The translations under genes and the position numbers were made by a program. The notes under the pieces were generated by a model. It saw only the letters and a program-made list of their open reading frames with translations, ran no database searches and was not told the DNA's origin. Positions 44,501-53,710 of a stretch of 64,000 bases of DNA are shown piece by piece; positions within the stretch are counted from its first letter, which is position 1; each line of letters starts with the position of its first letter. The DNA lies in assembly GCF_011077185.1 (NCBI RefSeq), contig NC_048912.1, positions 12,268,757-12,332,756 of the forward strand. The letters are read 5' to 3'. This stretch comes from Oxyura jamaicensis. Taxonomy: Eukaryota > Chordata > Aves > Anseriformes > Anatidae.

Positions 44501-47190
44501 ATGGTACTGCCAAAAGTTTACTGTTTTCCCAAGACCATCAGGTAACAGAACTCTTACATCTTTACTGATCTGAGTGGAGAGTAGTGCCTGTGTGTGTATG
44601 TGTATAGATACACATACATGGTTGTAATAAAAGGGTTTCTAAATGCACTCAGTATCTTACTGTGGCAGCAGTGGAGGTTGCCGTCGTTCCTTGCACTGTT
44701 CTCTGAGGAGTTCCAGTTTGTACAGCTGTTGCTGTCCCCAAAGTAGTTGTTTGTGCAGTACCACCCAGAACAATCTGAGGCTGCAGAAAATACAAACATA
44801 AGATTATTATACTTGGAATGTACCTGATTGTTTCCCATCAAACCATCAAATTAACCAAGCCGCAGGGCAGTGGGCATCTTCTTTCACAGCTACTATAAAA
44901 AAGAAGTTGCTCATCTGCTATCTGCTGCAGAGGAAAGAAAAAGCCACCAGATGGCACAAAACACTACGCATTCAAAACTGAAATGGCAAAAGTTGATTAA
45001 CAATTGCAGGATTTTTGGTTACTCAATAAAATCACAAAATAATACCATAAACATACCCTGGTACTCTGTTGTTTTACAACATGATTAAAAAAAGCACTAC
45101 ATTTCTGTCAATGCAGTAACTATTTTTCCCTGTTCCCTTAAATGCCACTTTCAAAGGGAGACTTTTTTAAAAAGCACAATGGGCACAAAAGCTTTGCTAT
45201 TCCCTAGGTCTTTTTGATGAACAAGACAAAACATTTTTCTACTCTCAGAGACAAGTTGGTAATTCAAGGTAGGAATACCACCCTTAAAGAAACAACATTG
45301 TAAACAAGAGCTTTTCAGACGTGCAGTCCCACTCAGACTTCCAACACATTCTAATTACTACTGACAACCCAATCAGAGAAACAATAATTCTTATCAAGCT
45401 AAAGCTGGCTCACAGAACTTTAACAATTTATTTATAAACTTGCTCTTTATATAAATATACACAAAGAAAAAGGCTCCAGTGGTGCCAAAGATAACTTTCA
45501 TTGGTATCTGGGAGACAGAAAAGGAGGTAAGGATTTAACATGTCACATTCTTTCGTAATAAGGATAAATGAAGACCGTGATATGCTCATTACAGGAAAAA
45601 AAATATGCAGATGGAATGACTTTTTCCTTCAGTACAACAGCAGTGTAGATGAGTGAGACCCGGGTAAATTAACTCTTAGACTTGGAAAGACCACTGGCAT
45701 AGGCAAAGGATCTGAGAGGGAAAAAGGTTAACAGGGTGCACAGAAAAAACTGCTCTAATCCTCTCTGCTCCAAGGATGAAGAAAGCACAATTATATGATT
45801 AGGCAACAGCAATCACATCGCATTGTTGCCTGGAAGTCAAAGGGAGAATTTCACACTTGTGCACTGCAACTTAAACTTGGTATTCCCCTTCCTCCCCCTC
45901 AAAAAAAAATAAATCAACAAGAAAGCCTTTCAATAATACAGGCTGATCAATTAGAAGAGACATCACCATACTAAGACATCATGATTTATCCTAGGGCTAT
46001 TAGAATCTCCACAAGTACACAAACCAAAGCACAAACTCAGAAGAGGGAGAAGTCTTGTGGAAGAGAAGGCTACCAGGGCAAGTTTTTGCTTGTTGTTTTG
46101 TTTGTAATTGTAAAGTTTGTTGTGGGATTTGGAGGACTTCAGATCCATCAGAGGATTACTGCCAAAGCTCCAAATCCAAAGGAAAATAGTGTCACTTTTT
46201 TGAGGGAGAAGGCATAAAAGTTACTTTATTTTGGCCAGTTCTGCAATTATAAAAACTTATAGCAGGACACTTTTACATATATATGCAGATAGGCATAATA
46301 TGAAAAAATAAACATTTTAAAAATCATATATTTTTTTATATCCTCATCCAAAATCTGAAGTAAATTAGGATCTGAAAATGTTTTAGAAAGGATAATCCAT
46401 AAGATATTTCTTCCATGCACTAAGCTTCCAATTATAATTCCTGTATGTCTGGCAGTTTCAGGGCTTTCACCTTATCTTAACAAGCGAGGTACCTCAGGCA
46501 TACCTTCCGTTTCTACAGACTTACTTGCACAACAGGAGGACGCTGTAGCGTTGTGGTGGGTTGCACTGTTGTTTGAGCCTGAGACACTTGCTTGATAATA
46601 GTAGTTGGTGTCACCTGTCGTGCAATAATAGACGTTCCCGGAGCCTAGGGAGAGAGAAAAAAATATCAAACGTGGTAGTTCCTAAATTTAAATATAATCT
46701 ACCGATCCCTTATTAACCATTTAACCATTATAACCAATTATAAACTTGAATGGTTTTATTGATATAAAGAAGTTTTCAACTTAATGCCACGCATACAAGT
46801 AACAATATTTTTGATGAAGGCCAGCCAATTGTAACAGATTCCAAACAAAACTCAATGCCCATGCCACATGGGAAAGTCTGTATATCACCAGGTTCATCAA
46901 TGGCTTCTTCAAGTCACTAACAACACACGTTACTTTCTGGTGTATTCTTCTCAGGTAAAACCTCTTTTTTCTTTTTTTTCTTTTTTTTAAAAAAAAAAAA
47001 ACGCTGAGAATCAGTGAACAAACCTGCACCGTCGATATCTGTACTGGAGGAGCACTGGTAGGTGTAGCAGGACGAGGAGTCATAGTATTCTGAGGCTGAG
47101 ACTGGGCATGTGCCTGTGCTTGCATCTGCGCCAAGGCTTGTTGAGGGATCATCAGCAACTGCCCATTCTCACTGCGCACAAGGACCATGC
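32391..47190 (-). CDS. TAF4: TAF4, TFIID subunit (C-terminal 631 residues, 14 exons; 5' part outside window)
   Basis: TAF4 is a core scaffold subunit of the nuclear general transcription factor TFIID. Through its histone fold it pairs with TAF12, and its Gln-rich and TAFH segments contact activators and coregulators. Fourteen minus-strand exons join in frame to 631 residues and a TAA stop, close to the length of the matching part of the roughly 1085-residue human protein. Visible residues 1-135 are Gln/Thr/Pro-rich, about 136-218 form TAFH (NHR1), 219-337 a second Gln-rich linker, about 376-475 the histone fold, and 476-576 a charged helical region. PRKKRKVD lies at 560-567, and the tail ends in KAFLK. 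The segment VLVRSENGQLLMIPQQ distinguishes it from the paralogue TAF4B. All introns are GT-AG except one GC-AG. Exon 1 and the promoter should lie above 64000. Confidence 0.97.
32559..36342 (-). other. TAF4: Last TAF4 intron (3.8 kb)
   Basis: A long A+T-rich intron between the PRKKRKVD exon and the terminal exon. The plus-strand frames at 32859-33065 and 33491-33745 have no family resemblance. No snoRNA or microRNA hairpin was recognised by eye. The only marked structure is the inverted repeat at 35225-35252. Confidence 0.8.
35225..35252. repeat. 28-nt inverted repeat in last TAF4 intron
   Basis: The arms GCCTGATAT and ATATCAGGC are perfect reverse complements around the 10-nt spacer ATTATTAATA, itself partly palindromic. 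It could form a hairpin in DNA or pre-mRNA. Confidence 0.85.
36343..36462 (-). CDS. TAF4: TAF4 visible exon 13: basic region with PRKKRKVD motif
   Basis: Visible residues 537-576, MQQQELAQMRQRDANLTALA then AAIGPRKKRKVD and a Ser/Gly-rich end. PRKKRKV resembles the monopartite SV40-type nuclear localisation signal. It is phase 0-0 and 120 nt. The acceptor is TTACAAATGCAG|ATG and the donor GAG|GTATGG. The Ser/Gly segment differs from the human Pro/Gly-rich version. Confidence 0.95.
36544..36600 (-). CDS. TAF4: TAF4 visible exon 12: 57-nt small exon, SRSRQ helix
   Basis: Visible residues 518-536, SRSRQEDPEQLRLKQKAKE. It is phase 0-0. The acceptor is ATCAACATAG|TCT, with almost no pyrimidine tract and preceded by a GC-donor intron, so this small exon has weak definition on its upstream side. 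The donor is GAG|GTAAGT. Confidence 0.95.
37241..37246 (-). promoter_or_regulatory. TAF4: Non-canonical GC 5' splice site (GC-AG intron)
   Basis: The intron starts GCAAGT after AAAG. Every other position matches the U1 consensus, as is usual for genuine GC donors. The intron ends CAACATAG before the next exon at 36600. Confidence 0.85.
37247..37372 (-). CDS. TAF4: TAF4 visible exon 11: charged helix (126 nt)
   Basis: Visible residues 476-517, DDERYEQASDVRAQLKFFEQ then a Lys/Glu/Arg-rich helix ending LMRAAK. The acceptor is TGTTTTCAG|GAT. The donor is non-canonical, AAAG|GCAAGT. No GT lies at the junction, and the join to SRSRQ in the next exon needs exactly this position. Confidence 0.96.
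38712..38842 (-). CDS. TAF4: TAF4 visible exon 10: remainder of the histone fold region
   Basis: Visible residues 433-475, KKHGITEIHPDVVSYVSHAT then QQRLQNLVEKLSETA and ISYK. It forms the second half of the conserved C-terminal region. The acceptor is CTGATCGTAG|GT and the donor AAG|GTAACT. It runs phase 1 to 0. Confidence 0.97.
39448..39617 (-). CDS. TAF4: TAF4 visible exon 9: histone fold, first helices
   Basis: Visible residues 376-431, DDDDINDVASMAGVNLSEES then helices ending RRILEI. This is the start of the TAF4 histone fold, which forms an H2A/H2B-like pair with TAF12 inside TFIID. The acceptor is TTTCTTAAG|G and the donor AAATAG|GTAAGT. It runs phase 2 to 1, so skipping would break the frame. 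Confidence 0.97.
40247..40361 (-). CDS. TAF4: TAF4 visible exon 8: pre-histone-fold linker (115 nt)
   Basis: Visible residues 338-374 with split codons at both ends. It begins PVVKPTVLPGNK and ends KNKLKEPGGGSF, the conserved basic stretch and glycine hinge before the histone fold. The acceptor is CTTCTTGCAG|TA and the donor TTTTAG|GTGAGG. Confidence 0.95.
40710..40857 (-). CDS. TAF4: TAF4 visible exon 7: Gln/Thr-rich linker (148 nt)
   Basis: Visible residues 288-336, VIQQSQKAGTLIRPPQVTLT then QTPMVALRQPHSRIML and a Gln-rich end. The acceptor is TTCTCTGCAG|GTT and the donor ACAG|GTAGGA. It runs phase 0 to 1, the first asymmetric exon of the histone-fold group. Confidence 0.95.
41855..41863 (-). 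promoter_or_regulatory. TAF4: Tandem 5' splice site GTACGTAAG
   Basis: Two overlapping donors lie four bases apart. GTACGT is frame-preserving and GTAAGT is a better match to consensus. Use of the second adds four bases and shifts the frame, so a transcript using it would end prematurely. This is the GYNNGY class of tandem donors. Confidence 0.6.
41864..42106 (-). CDS. TAF4: TAF4 visible exon 6: end of TAFH and Gln/Thr-rich linker (243 nt)
   Basis: Visible residues 207-287, starting RSLPALRQLTPDSAAFIQQS and ending KQGQSTPL. The first dozen residues complete TAFH and the rest is a flexible Gln/Thr/Val linker. The acceptor is CCTTTCAG|AGG. The donor region reads CTG|GTACGTAAG. Only the first GT keeps the frame into the next exon, giving TPLVIQQ as in human TAF4. 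Confidence 0.95.
43153..43242 (-). CDS. TAF4: TAF4 visible exon 5: second half of TAFH domain
   Basis: Visible residues 177-206, DGKIEAEDFTSRLYRELNSS then PQPYLVPFLK. These are the closing TAFH helices. At 90 nt and phase 0-0, its skipping would destroy the fold but keep the reading frame. The acceptor is TCTGTTCTGAAG|GAT, which is not strongly pyrimidine-rich, and the donor is AAG|GTAACT. Confidence 0.96.
44202..44324 (-). CDS. TAF4: TAF4 visible exon 4: first half of TAFH (NHR1) domain
   Basis: Visible residues 136-176, ETMENVKKCKNFLSTLIKLA then a helix ending VKELVQNLL. The motif ENVKKCKNFLSTLIKLAS is diagnostic for TAFH, a helical domain shared with the ETO/RUNX1T1 family that binds activator and coregulator peptides. 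The acceptor is CCTCCATCAG|GAA and the donor CTG|GTAAGG. It is 123 nt long and phase 0-0. Confidence 0.97.
44661..44780 (-). CDS. TAF4: TAF4 visible exon 3 (120 nt, phase 0-0)
   Basis: Visible residues 96-135, PQIVLGGTAQTTTLGTATAV then a Thr-rich stretch ending TSTAAT. The acceptor is TTTTCTGCAG|CCT and the donor ACA|GTAAGA. It directly precedes the first TAFH exon. Confidence 0.95.
46525..46644 (-). CDS. TAF4: TAF4 visible exon 2 (120 nt, phase 0-0)
   Basis: Visible residues 56-95, APGTSIIARQVTPTTIIKQV followed by a Gln/Thr/Pro-rich stretch ending PPVVQ. The acceptor is CTCCCTAG|GCT and the donor CAA|GTAAGT. Both ends are phase 0, so skipping removes 40 residues without a frameshift. Confidence 0.95.
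46970..47002. repeat. T/A-rich low-complexity tract in TAF4 intron
   Basis: On the plus strand, T-runs broken by single C pass directly into a run of A. On the transcribed strand it begins about 20 nt past the GTTTGT donor of the exon ending at 47024, so the U-rich part lies close to a weak 5' splice site. U-rich intronic sequence there can recruit TIA-type splicing activators (known for the class, inferred here). Confidence 0.7.
47024..47190 (-). CDS. TAF4: TAF4 visible exon 1: Gln-rich coactivator segment
   Basis: Visible residues 1-55 run from MVLVRSENGQLL to PPVQISTVQ. The exon begins with the last two bases of a Gly codon after a TTTTTTAACAG acceptor, so the preceding exon must end in phase 1 with G. 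This fits a preceding PPG, as in the human protein. The donor is CAG|GTTTGT, a weak-looking 5' splice site. QALAQMQAQAHAQSQ is a Gln/Ala repeat typical of TAF4 activator-contact regions. Confidence 0.95.
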
Positions 47191-50100
47191 CTGTTAAAAA
47201 AGAAATTAGTAAGAAACATACTGTCCTTTTCAAATGTGAAAGAACACATTTTTTCAGTTTATCCAAGTTGGATATGTAAGTGGAATGAATGCACTGTTGA
47301 AGTACTACACAGCTAGCAAAAGTAGTTTAGAATAAAAGCAAAAATACCCCGATGTGTTACCATATTCTGTGCAGAATAGCTTAACTGCAGAAGGACTCTT
47401 TATTCATCAACATGCTCTGTATGGTGTGCATCAGCACACACGAGTCACCCCCCTCCCGACCAAGTATTTCATGAGACCAGAGGTTCAAGTTAGCAATCAC
47501 ATAAAAATTGCTCCTGTTTTTTTAGTAAAAGATGTTTTATTTAACACAGCAACTAAAACAAAACCTTCCCATTATGGAAGATTCCTGTTACTTTTTGAGA
47601 AATTAAAATCAAACTAGGTTTCACCAGCAACAGGAACACAATTGTCTAAGTTCTAAATTAATTTCCCTGCAACAAATTTAGTAATGAAAGCGGTTATAAA
47701 ATCGTAATTTTTCTCATGTGCATCAGCAGCAGACTGCACTGTGCCATGTTACACCCCAAAAGGGAAATAAAACGGGGAGGGAAACGAGGCAGCCGTTCCC
47801 TGCTCAGTCACTCCGATCAATGCACTTAACCTCACCGGATAGCTCCAGGGAACCAGACCCGAACAGGCAGATTTTCAGATGCTAGTCTCTTTCTAGAAGC
47901 ACATACAGGATCAGGACAACATCAACTTTTTTCAAGGGTTCGTTCAATCATTCCTCATGTCTCAGTCAGTCCATGAGAGACTCAGGAATTCGTGAGCTCT
48001 GAATAAGCCACCCAAGGAAACAAACTGGGCTCCCAAAACTTGTTAGCCTGCTGGAGCAACGACCTACGGGAGGAAACTTCACCACGAAAATGAAGAGGCA
48101 CTACCGAAACCAGACATTTTTCGTTGTTACTCAGTGGATAAAAAGTCTATACATGCTCCCCAACAATACGTGGAGATAGATCTCTTCTCTGGAATCTCAT
48201 AGCACGACTACCACAAAAGAATCAAGCTTTCATTCGGTTTTCCAGTTGCATGAAGTGCTGAAATGTCTACAGACAGCGCCTTAAAAAGTTTGCTTGGATG
48301 GTTTGAAAATGAGCGCTCAGCTACAAAATCCATATACTGATTTTTACAAATATGAGATCAAAAAGAAAACATTATTATATTAGTATTACACAGATGTTAA
48401 TTTACATCAAAATTTACATCAAAAAGCTCATTTACATCAAAAAGGTAAATTTCTATCACAGCTTGTTTAGAAGCATTAAGGGGGGAGCACTACGTGCTAC
48501 AGACAAGAGGTGTACCTAGAAGCAAATATTCTCAAGTTGTCTTTCTGAAGGAGTGGTGGAGGGGAAAATCTTTATAATCTTGAAGACTGCAGAACTAAAT
48601 ACAATTAAGTTTAGCTGTCAAGCCTGGAAAACAATTTCCCATGCCATCACAAAAAGTAAGGTCTTTTTTCCTGTGACTTATGTCAAGAGATGCATTTTAA
48701 TTACAACAGCAAAGCCACGCAACACCAGCACGGCTTACAAGAACTTTTAAAACCTCAGAGCTTGCTCCTCTCTGCTGCTCATTAGAACCATCACTACCTT
48801 CTCACCATCAGCCTCTCAACACAGAAACAGGGCTAACAGCACAAAAACCAAAAAAGACAGAAATCCAGTAGTTTAAAACCTAGGAAGTGACTTGCTAGCA
48901 CGCCAAGCTCAATCCTGCACAAAAAGAACTTGGCAATAATCTCCCATTGTGCAAATACGAAATCTTAGGTGATGAATTCTTGTTGCCCTTTCTTAATAAT
49001 CAGCTGAAGAAACTGAACACTGCATCAGTGGAAATCTCCAGTATTATTATAACTGAAGACATGGGGACAGCATAAGTCTGATTAGAGGAACTGTTTCAAG
49101 ACAACGTCAAATATTAAATCTGGCTGATTACCATTTAATTTTTAGCAAATCAAAAGGCCAAGCACAATTATATAAGGCTTCGCTTAAGCCCTGAAACACA
49201 CACAAGTCAATTGACATCCGTAAGAAATATTTTTTCTTACACACCACAATTCTGGGGTTCCCTGCAGCACTGAAGGGCTAACACACCACCCAAGTTCTTT
49301 ACGGGAGTAGTTTATTTCCTCCTTCCAGAAGCCCAACGTAACAGATACCCACGTAGATAAGCACCAAACCAAAGGTGACCACTGCTGCAGGGCAAGCACC
49401 GTGCCAGGACCGCGAGATGCTCGCCCTGAGCTCCACGCAAACTACAGCATGCCTGCACGGTAACACAGCGCAGCTGCTGACACAGGTGAAAAGCGTGTTA
49501 GCGTAAGCCGTACAAAACATACCAAGGAAGTTCAGGTTTTGGCCGTCGGCAGACAAAACAATCAGCTGTAATCGAAGCCTTGGCTCTGGGCACTGCCCTG
49601 TTAGATTTCTAACTACGGCAAGCCTGAATCTTTGCTCAAGTCCTGAAGTCATAATAAAAAAGTAATTCACGCACAGCTACATTCATATCTGTCCGTGTTT
49701 AAATCGCTCTTTCATACTATGCTCCTGCTCGATAAATGGTTATTTTCAATTTATACAGTTTCTAATATATCTTTAAGTTCGGGTCTACCACTGACAGATC
49801 AATTGCTGTGCGCACTTCACCGGCTACGCGTACGCGCAGAGACAATTTCCAGCAGCAGACCAGCCTTGTGTAAGCTTTAATCACAGCGCGATGACTTCAC
49901 ACGTTTTACCTGCTTGACATCGTGTCTTGTTGGAATAGAGAGAATTTCAAAAACGGTGTAAGAATTTAGATCGAGATGAACTTTTTTAGTGAAACTTTGC
50001 GCAGAAATTCACCCGTAACGCAAGGAGAGGGCAGCTAAATATTGACTGACCACATCTCTCCAACCTTGCTGACAAATTTAAAAGGGAGCTGGAGACACCT

Positions 50101-53029
50101 TCGCATGTGAAGGAAATATATATATCTTTTCAGTTCCAAAATGTGTATTTTAAATATTGATATACAGAGAAATACCATAATCTCACACTCCAGAGCATAA
50201 GGGTACAAATGCTGTATGAACCGGACCAGAAACCACCAGCAGGTACTGGACAGCTGGAACTGCACCCAGGTACTTCACTTCTCCATAAACTCAACATCAC
50301 GTTTACATAAGAATGAGAAATACTTTTTGTTTCAGGTTTACAATCCAGGTTTTTGTTCCCCAAGTGGCTGAATTGCTATTTCAGGCCAATCAGTTAACAA
50401 AGATCATTGCAGATGTTCTATTAGAAAGAAGTGACAATAAAATCCCTGCACAAATTAAATATCTCTGCCTTTTTTCCCAGGAAGTCTAATAATATGTACT
50501 ACAAAAATCATAATCGCTATTAAAAATGCAAACATTCTAGCATTCTTTCCAAGGCCCTCATTACAAAGCTAATTAAAATTAAAATTAATTACTATTTTTG
50601 TTAGAAGTTTGAGGCTTAACAGAATCCTGAAAGAAGCTCCTATTTTAGTTTGAATTAAACAATTCATCACGGCTCCAAATGAAGGATTAGCAAAATTGAG
50701 TTGGACTTCTCCTTACACCGAAAAGGATTTGTCCTCCTAACTAGTGCCATGGTCATCTCACGTACTCTTGTCGCAGAGAACTTTCCAGTTCTGCTAATTT
50801 TCAAGAGACTTTTTGGACCTTTTGGGTGGAAAAGTTCATTATGATATGGCATAGCGGTATGACTGCATTGTGTCTTCTTTGCCTCTTGCTATTTGTATTT
50901 TATTTGCTAATGGCATTTCTATTTTAAAGGGTTTTGTTCTTTTTTTTCTTAAATTAATAGAAGTTGTAAAATCATGCAGTGGAATAAAATGTGAAGAGCT
51001 CTGCCCATATGACATGTCAGAAAAACACAAACCAGGCTTTCTTCTAACACCTTTCCCTTCCTTTGAAAGATGTCATGCCTTAGCAAATGCTAAAGAAAAA
51101 AAATCCATATCAGAATAATAAAGATAGAAGAATAAAAAGTGATCCTGTAACTTTTGCAGACCACCCTGGGTAACTCCTGAGACACGCAGCTTCCCTCTTG
51201 CAGGAAACCTCTACATTTGAGAGAACCACAGATGGTAAGCCTAGAAAACTGGATTAATAACACGTGCAAGAGCTGGAATGATGGAGTTCAACGCCCTGCA
51301 GGTACAGCAGGCTTCTGTAGGTTCCTGTCCTGAGGAGCTGCAGGGTCCAGCAAAGCGCCACCCCGACGAGCACACCCAGCAGACACAGCCAGGTGTCAGC
51401 CCGGCTCAGAGCAAGCGCTGCACTGCTCAGGGACTGCTCACACACCAGGCCGTGTGCTGGAACTGCGGCACGCACCCAGCACAAGGACCATAGGAAGGAA
51501 TGCCCATGCTTGCCATACCTGCATGAAGGACTGAAACTCTCCTGGAGCTGTGAAATACAAAACCTACAAAATATCCTATCAGATCAAAAGCAACAGCAGC
51601 ATTTCTGATACTGAACTGAAGAACAAATTGGTTGAAACTTCAGAGATTTTGCTCGCTACCCACGGTACAGCCCATGGTCTGATCCAGACCCACTCAGAAC
51701 CATCATTAATGAATGCAGACTTTTAATAAGTGTTTGTTGTTAATTTTGTAGCTGAGACAGACACTGAGGAGTTAATGGATGCGTGCTCTTGAAATCACAT
51801 AGAAGATACACTTTTCCAGTCTTCGGAGGAAATTCTCTGAAATTCTCTTCTCAAAGCAAAAAAAGGAACTGAACTTTACTTCCAGGAGAAGGAAAAGAAA
51901 AACCACACACACACCTGGGCTCAGGGAGCACTGCATCACCTTCGACACACAGTGCCCATGTTCAGAAAAGACATCCAAGCTCCAAAGAATAACTAGAGGA
52001 TTGGTAGTTCAGCTGCAGGAAATCAAAGTTCGAACAAATATCTGGAGAAAAGAAGATCATTGATAGTACAGTCCATTGGAACCTGACAAATCTTCACATC
52101 CTATCCAGATCTGCCAGGAAATTTCACCTGAGGTTATCTTAACGCCAAAGCAGTTAGTACCCAAAGCTCTCAGGCACACACTCAGTTGTGACAAGATGTT
52201 ACAAACTCTGACCTGGCACAAAAATCTGACAGGAACTGGAAGCAAGCAGTGCAGAAGAAAGCTTTATAATAGTATCGGTATCCTTTCTCCATTGACAGAA
52301 GAGATTCTGTTGCAATGAAAAGGAAAGCAAGTGTCTGGAGGGGGATGCAAGTTGATACCAGACACACCGCAGACACCCTAAGAAGCAGAGGGGTGAGTCA
52401 ACGCTCTTCAGGTGATTTGATCAAGCTGCACAGAGACCCCGGAATGACAAAACCTTTACGAAAGGATGAAGTTTTTAAGATTTTCCCAATACAAAAAAGG
52501 TGGAAGGAAAGCTGGAAGAAGAGACAGCTGGAGCAAGGGATCACTGCCTGCAGAAACCTCAGGAAGAGCATTCAGCAGCACTTACACGTATGACAGTGTC
52601 CCTTCTGACAGGGAGGAAAGCATAGCCTGGTGCTGACACCAACGCTGACTCCTCTTATGATAGCTAGCCTGCCTATCCAAGTTCTCACTCTACAGGAATA
52701 AAAAGCCAGTAAAAAAGGGAAGAACCTACCAAAGCTGACTAGTGTAGGCTACGAGTCTGCAAGCTCCTGGCAGGTCCGTGACAATCTAGGTAAGCAAAGG
52801 AGGCTTCCCCTCGCACAGGACAACTTTAGGCAGATCTGGAATTACTTACGCATGTCAAAGAAGAGCTTCTGTAATAAGCCATCAGACACACAGCACCTGT
52901 GAAGGATCTACACAGCAGTTCATGAGAAGTATTGGTTACAAACACGATGAACAGCACAGAACTTCCAATGGCAACACAGCCGCGGGCTGGATTTTACCAA
53001 AGATGCCTTATTTTGTACAAGTTGAGTGC
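47191..53029 (-). other. TAF4: TAF4 intron 1, 3' portion: no exon recognised
   Basis: A+T-rich sequence at first, then mixed. No repeat family or splice-flanked family-like frame was recognised. A small CpG cluster (CGCGTACGCGC type) occurs near 49824-49840. Open frames such as 49299-49670 minus are Cys/Val/Leu-rich without domains and are taken as chance. Confidence 0.55.
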
Positions 53030-53710
53030 TGCGCAGCCTCGTTAGACGCGCTGTCACTGCTGGCAACATTCAGGGCTTTATGCTGGCACCAAAACCTTTC
53101 ACCGTCTTTATCAGTGACTTGGGCGATGGGATGGAAAACACTCATCAAGTCTGCGCAGGACAACAAACCAGGGGAGCTGCTGATATGCTACGAGGGAGGG
53201 CTGCCTTTAAGGGAGAATTCAACAAGTCAGAAGATTAAAACAACAGGAACTGCACAAAGTCTATGGACAAACAAGTCCTGAACCTGGGACAGAGGAAACC
53301 ATGCTACAGCACAAGCTGAAAACCAAAGGGACAGCTCTACAGAAAATAAACAACACAGGGGTCCTGGTGGACACAAGCCAGACAGGAGTCAGCAGCGTGT
53401 CCTTGCCGAGAAGGCAGCTAACCACACACTGGATTGTATTAGCATGCACGTAGCCAGCTTCATCAGGGGAGTGTGAGTCTCATTAACGGGCACTTGCAAG
53501 GTTGCATGTGGAGTATCTTCAGTTTGCCCCCCCCCGGAGCAGGAGAAATACTGACAAAGTGGAACAAGCACGGCACAGGGGCACTGCAAGGTGAGGGTGC
53601 TGGAATGGGCCCCAGGCAACCTGACCTGTCTTTGAAGTTCACCGTGCTTGGAGCTGAGGTTTAGTTCAAGCGATCTTCAAAGGTCCCTTCCACCCTGAAT
53701 TATTGCACAA
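53030..53710 (+). mobile_element. CR1 LINE fossil: reverse transcriptase C-terminus to 3' tail
   Basis: The plus-strand DNA follows the CR1 reverse-transcriptase end. A broken frame reads FTVFISDLGDGMENT, close to the family's FINDLDDG motif, followed by a decayed GGVAD-like segment. Further on the DNA matches GGGGTCCTGGTGGACA and then the CR1 tail form GATCTTCAAAGGTCCCTTCC. Frames are interrupted by stops and shifts throughout, so it is inactive. It lies antisense to TAF4 inside intron 1. The 5' limit is uncertain. Confidence 0.75.

Noticed and set aside
32391..47190. Assignment to the paralogue TAF4B
   Set aside because: The sequence before TAFH (VLVRSENGQLLMIPQQALAQ) and the tail (PGSSGVGT, KAFLK) match TAF4, not TAF4B.
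46781..47266. 161-codon frame extending the TAF4 exon on both sides
   Set aside because: Only 47024-47190 is flanked by splice sites and matches TAF4. The rest is read-through into intron.
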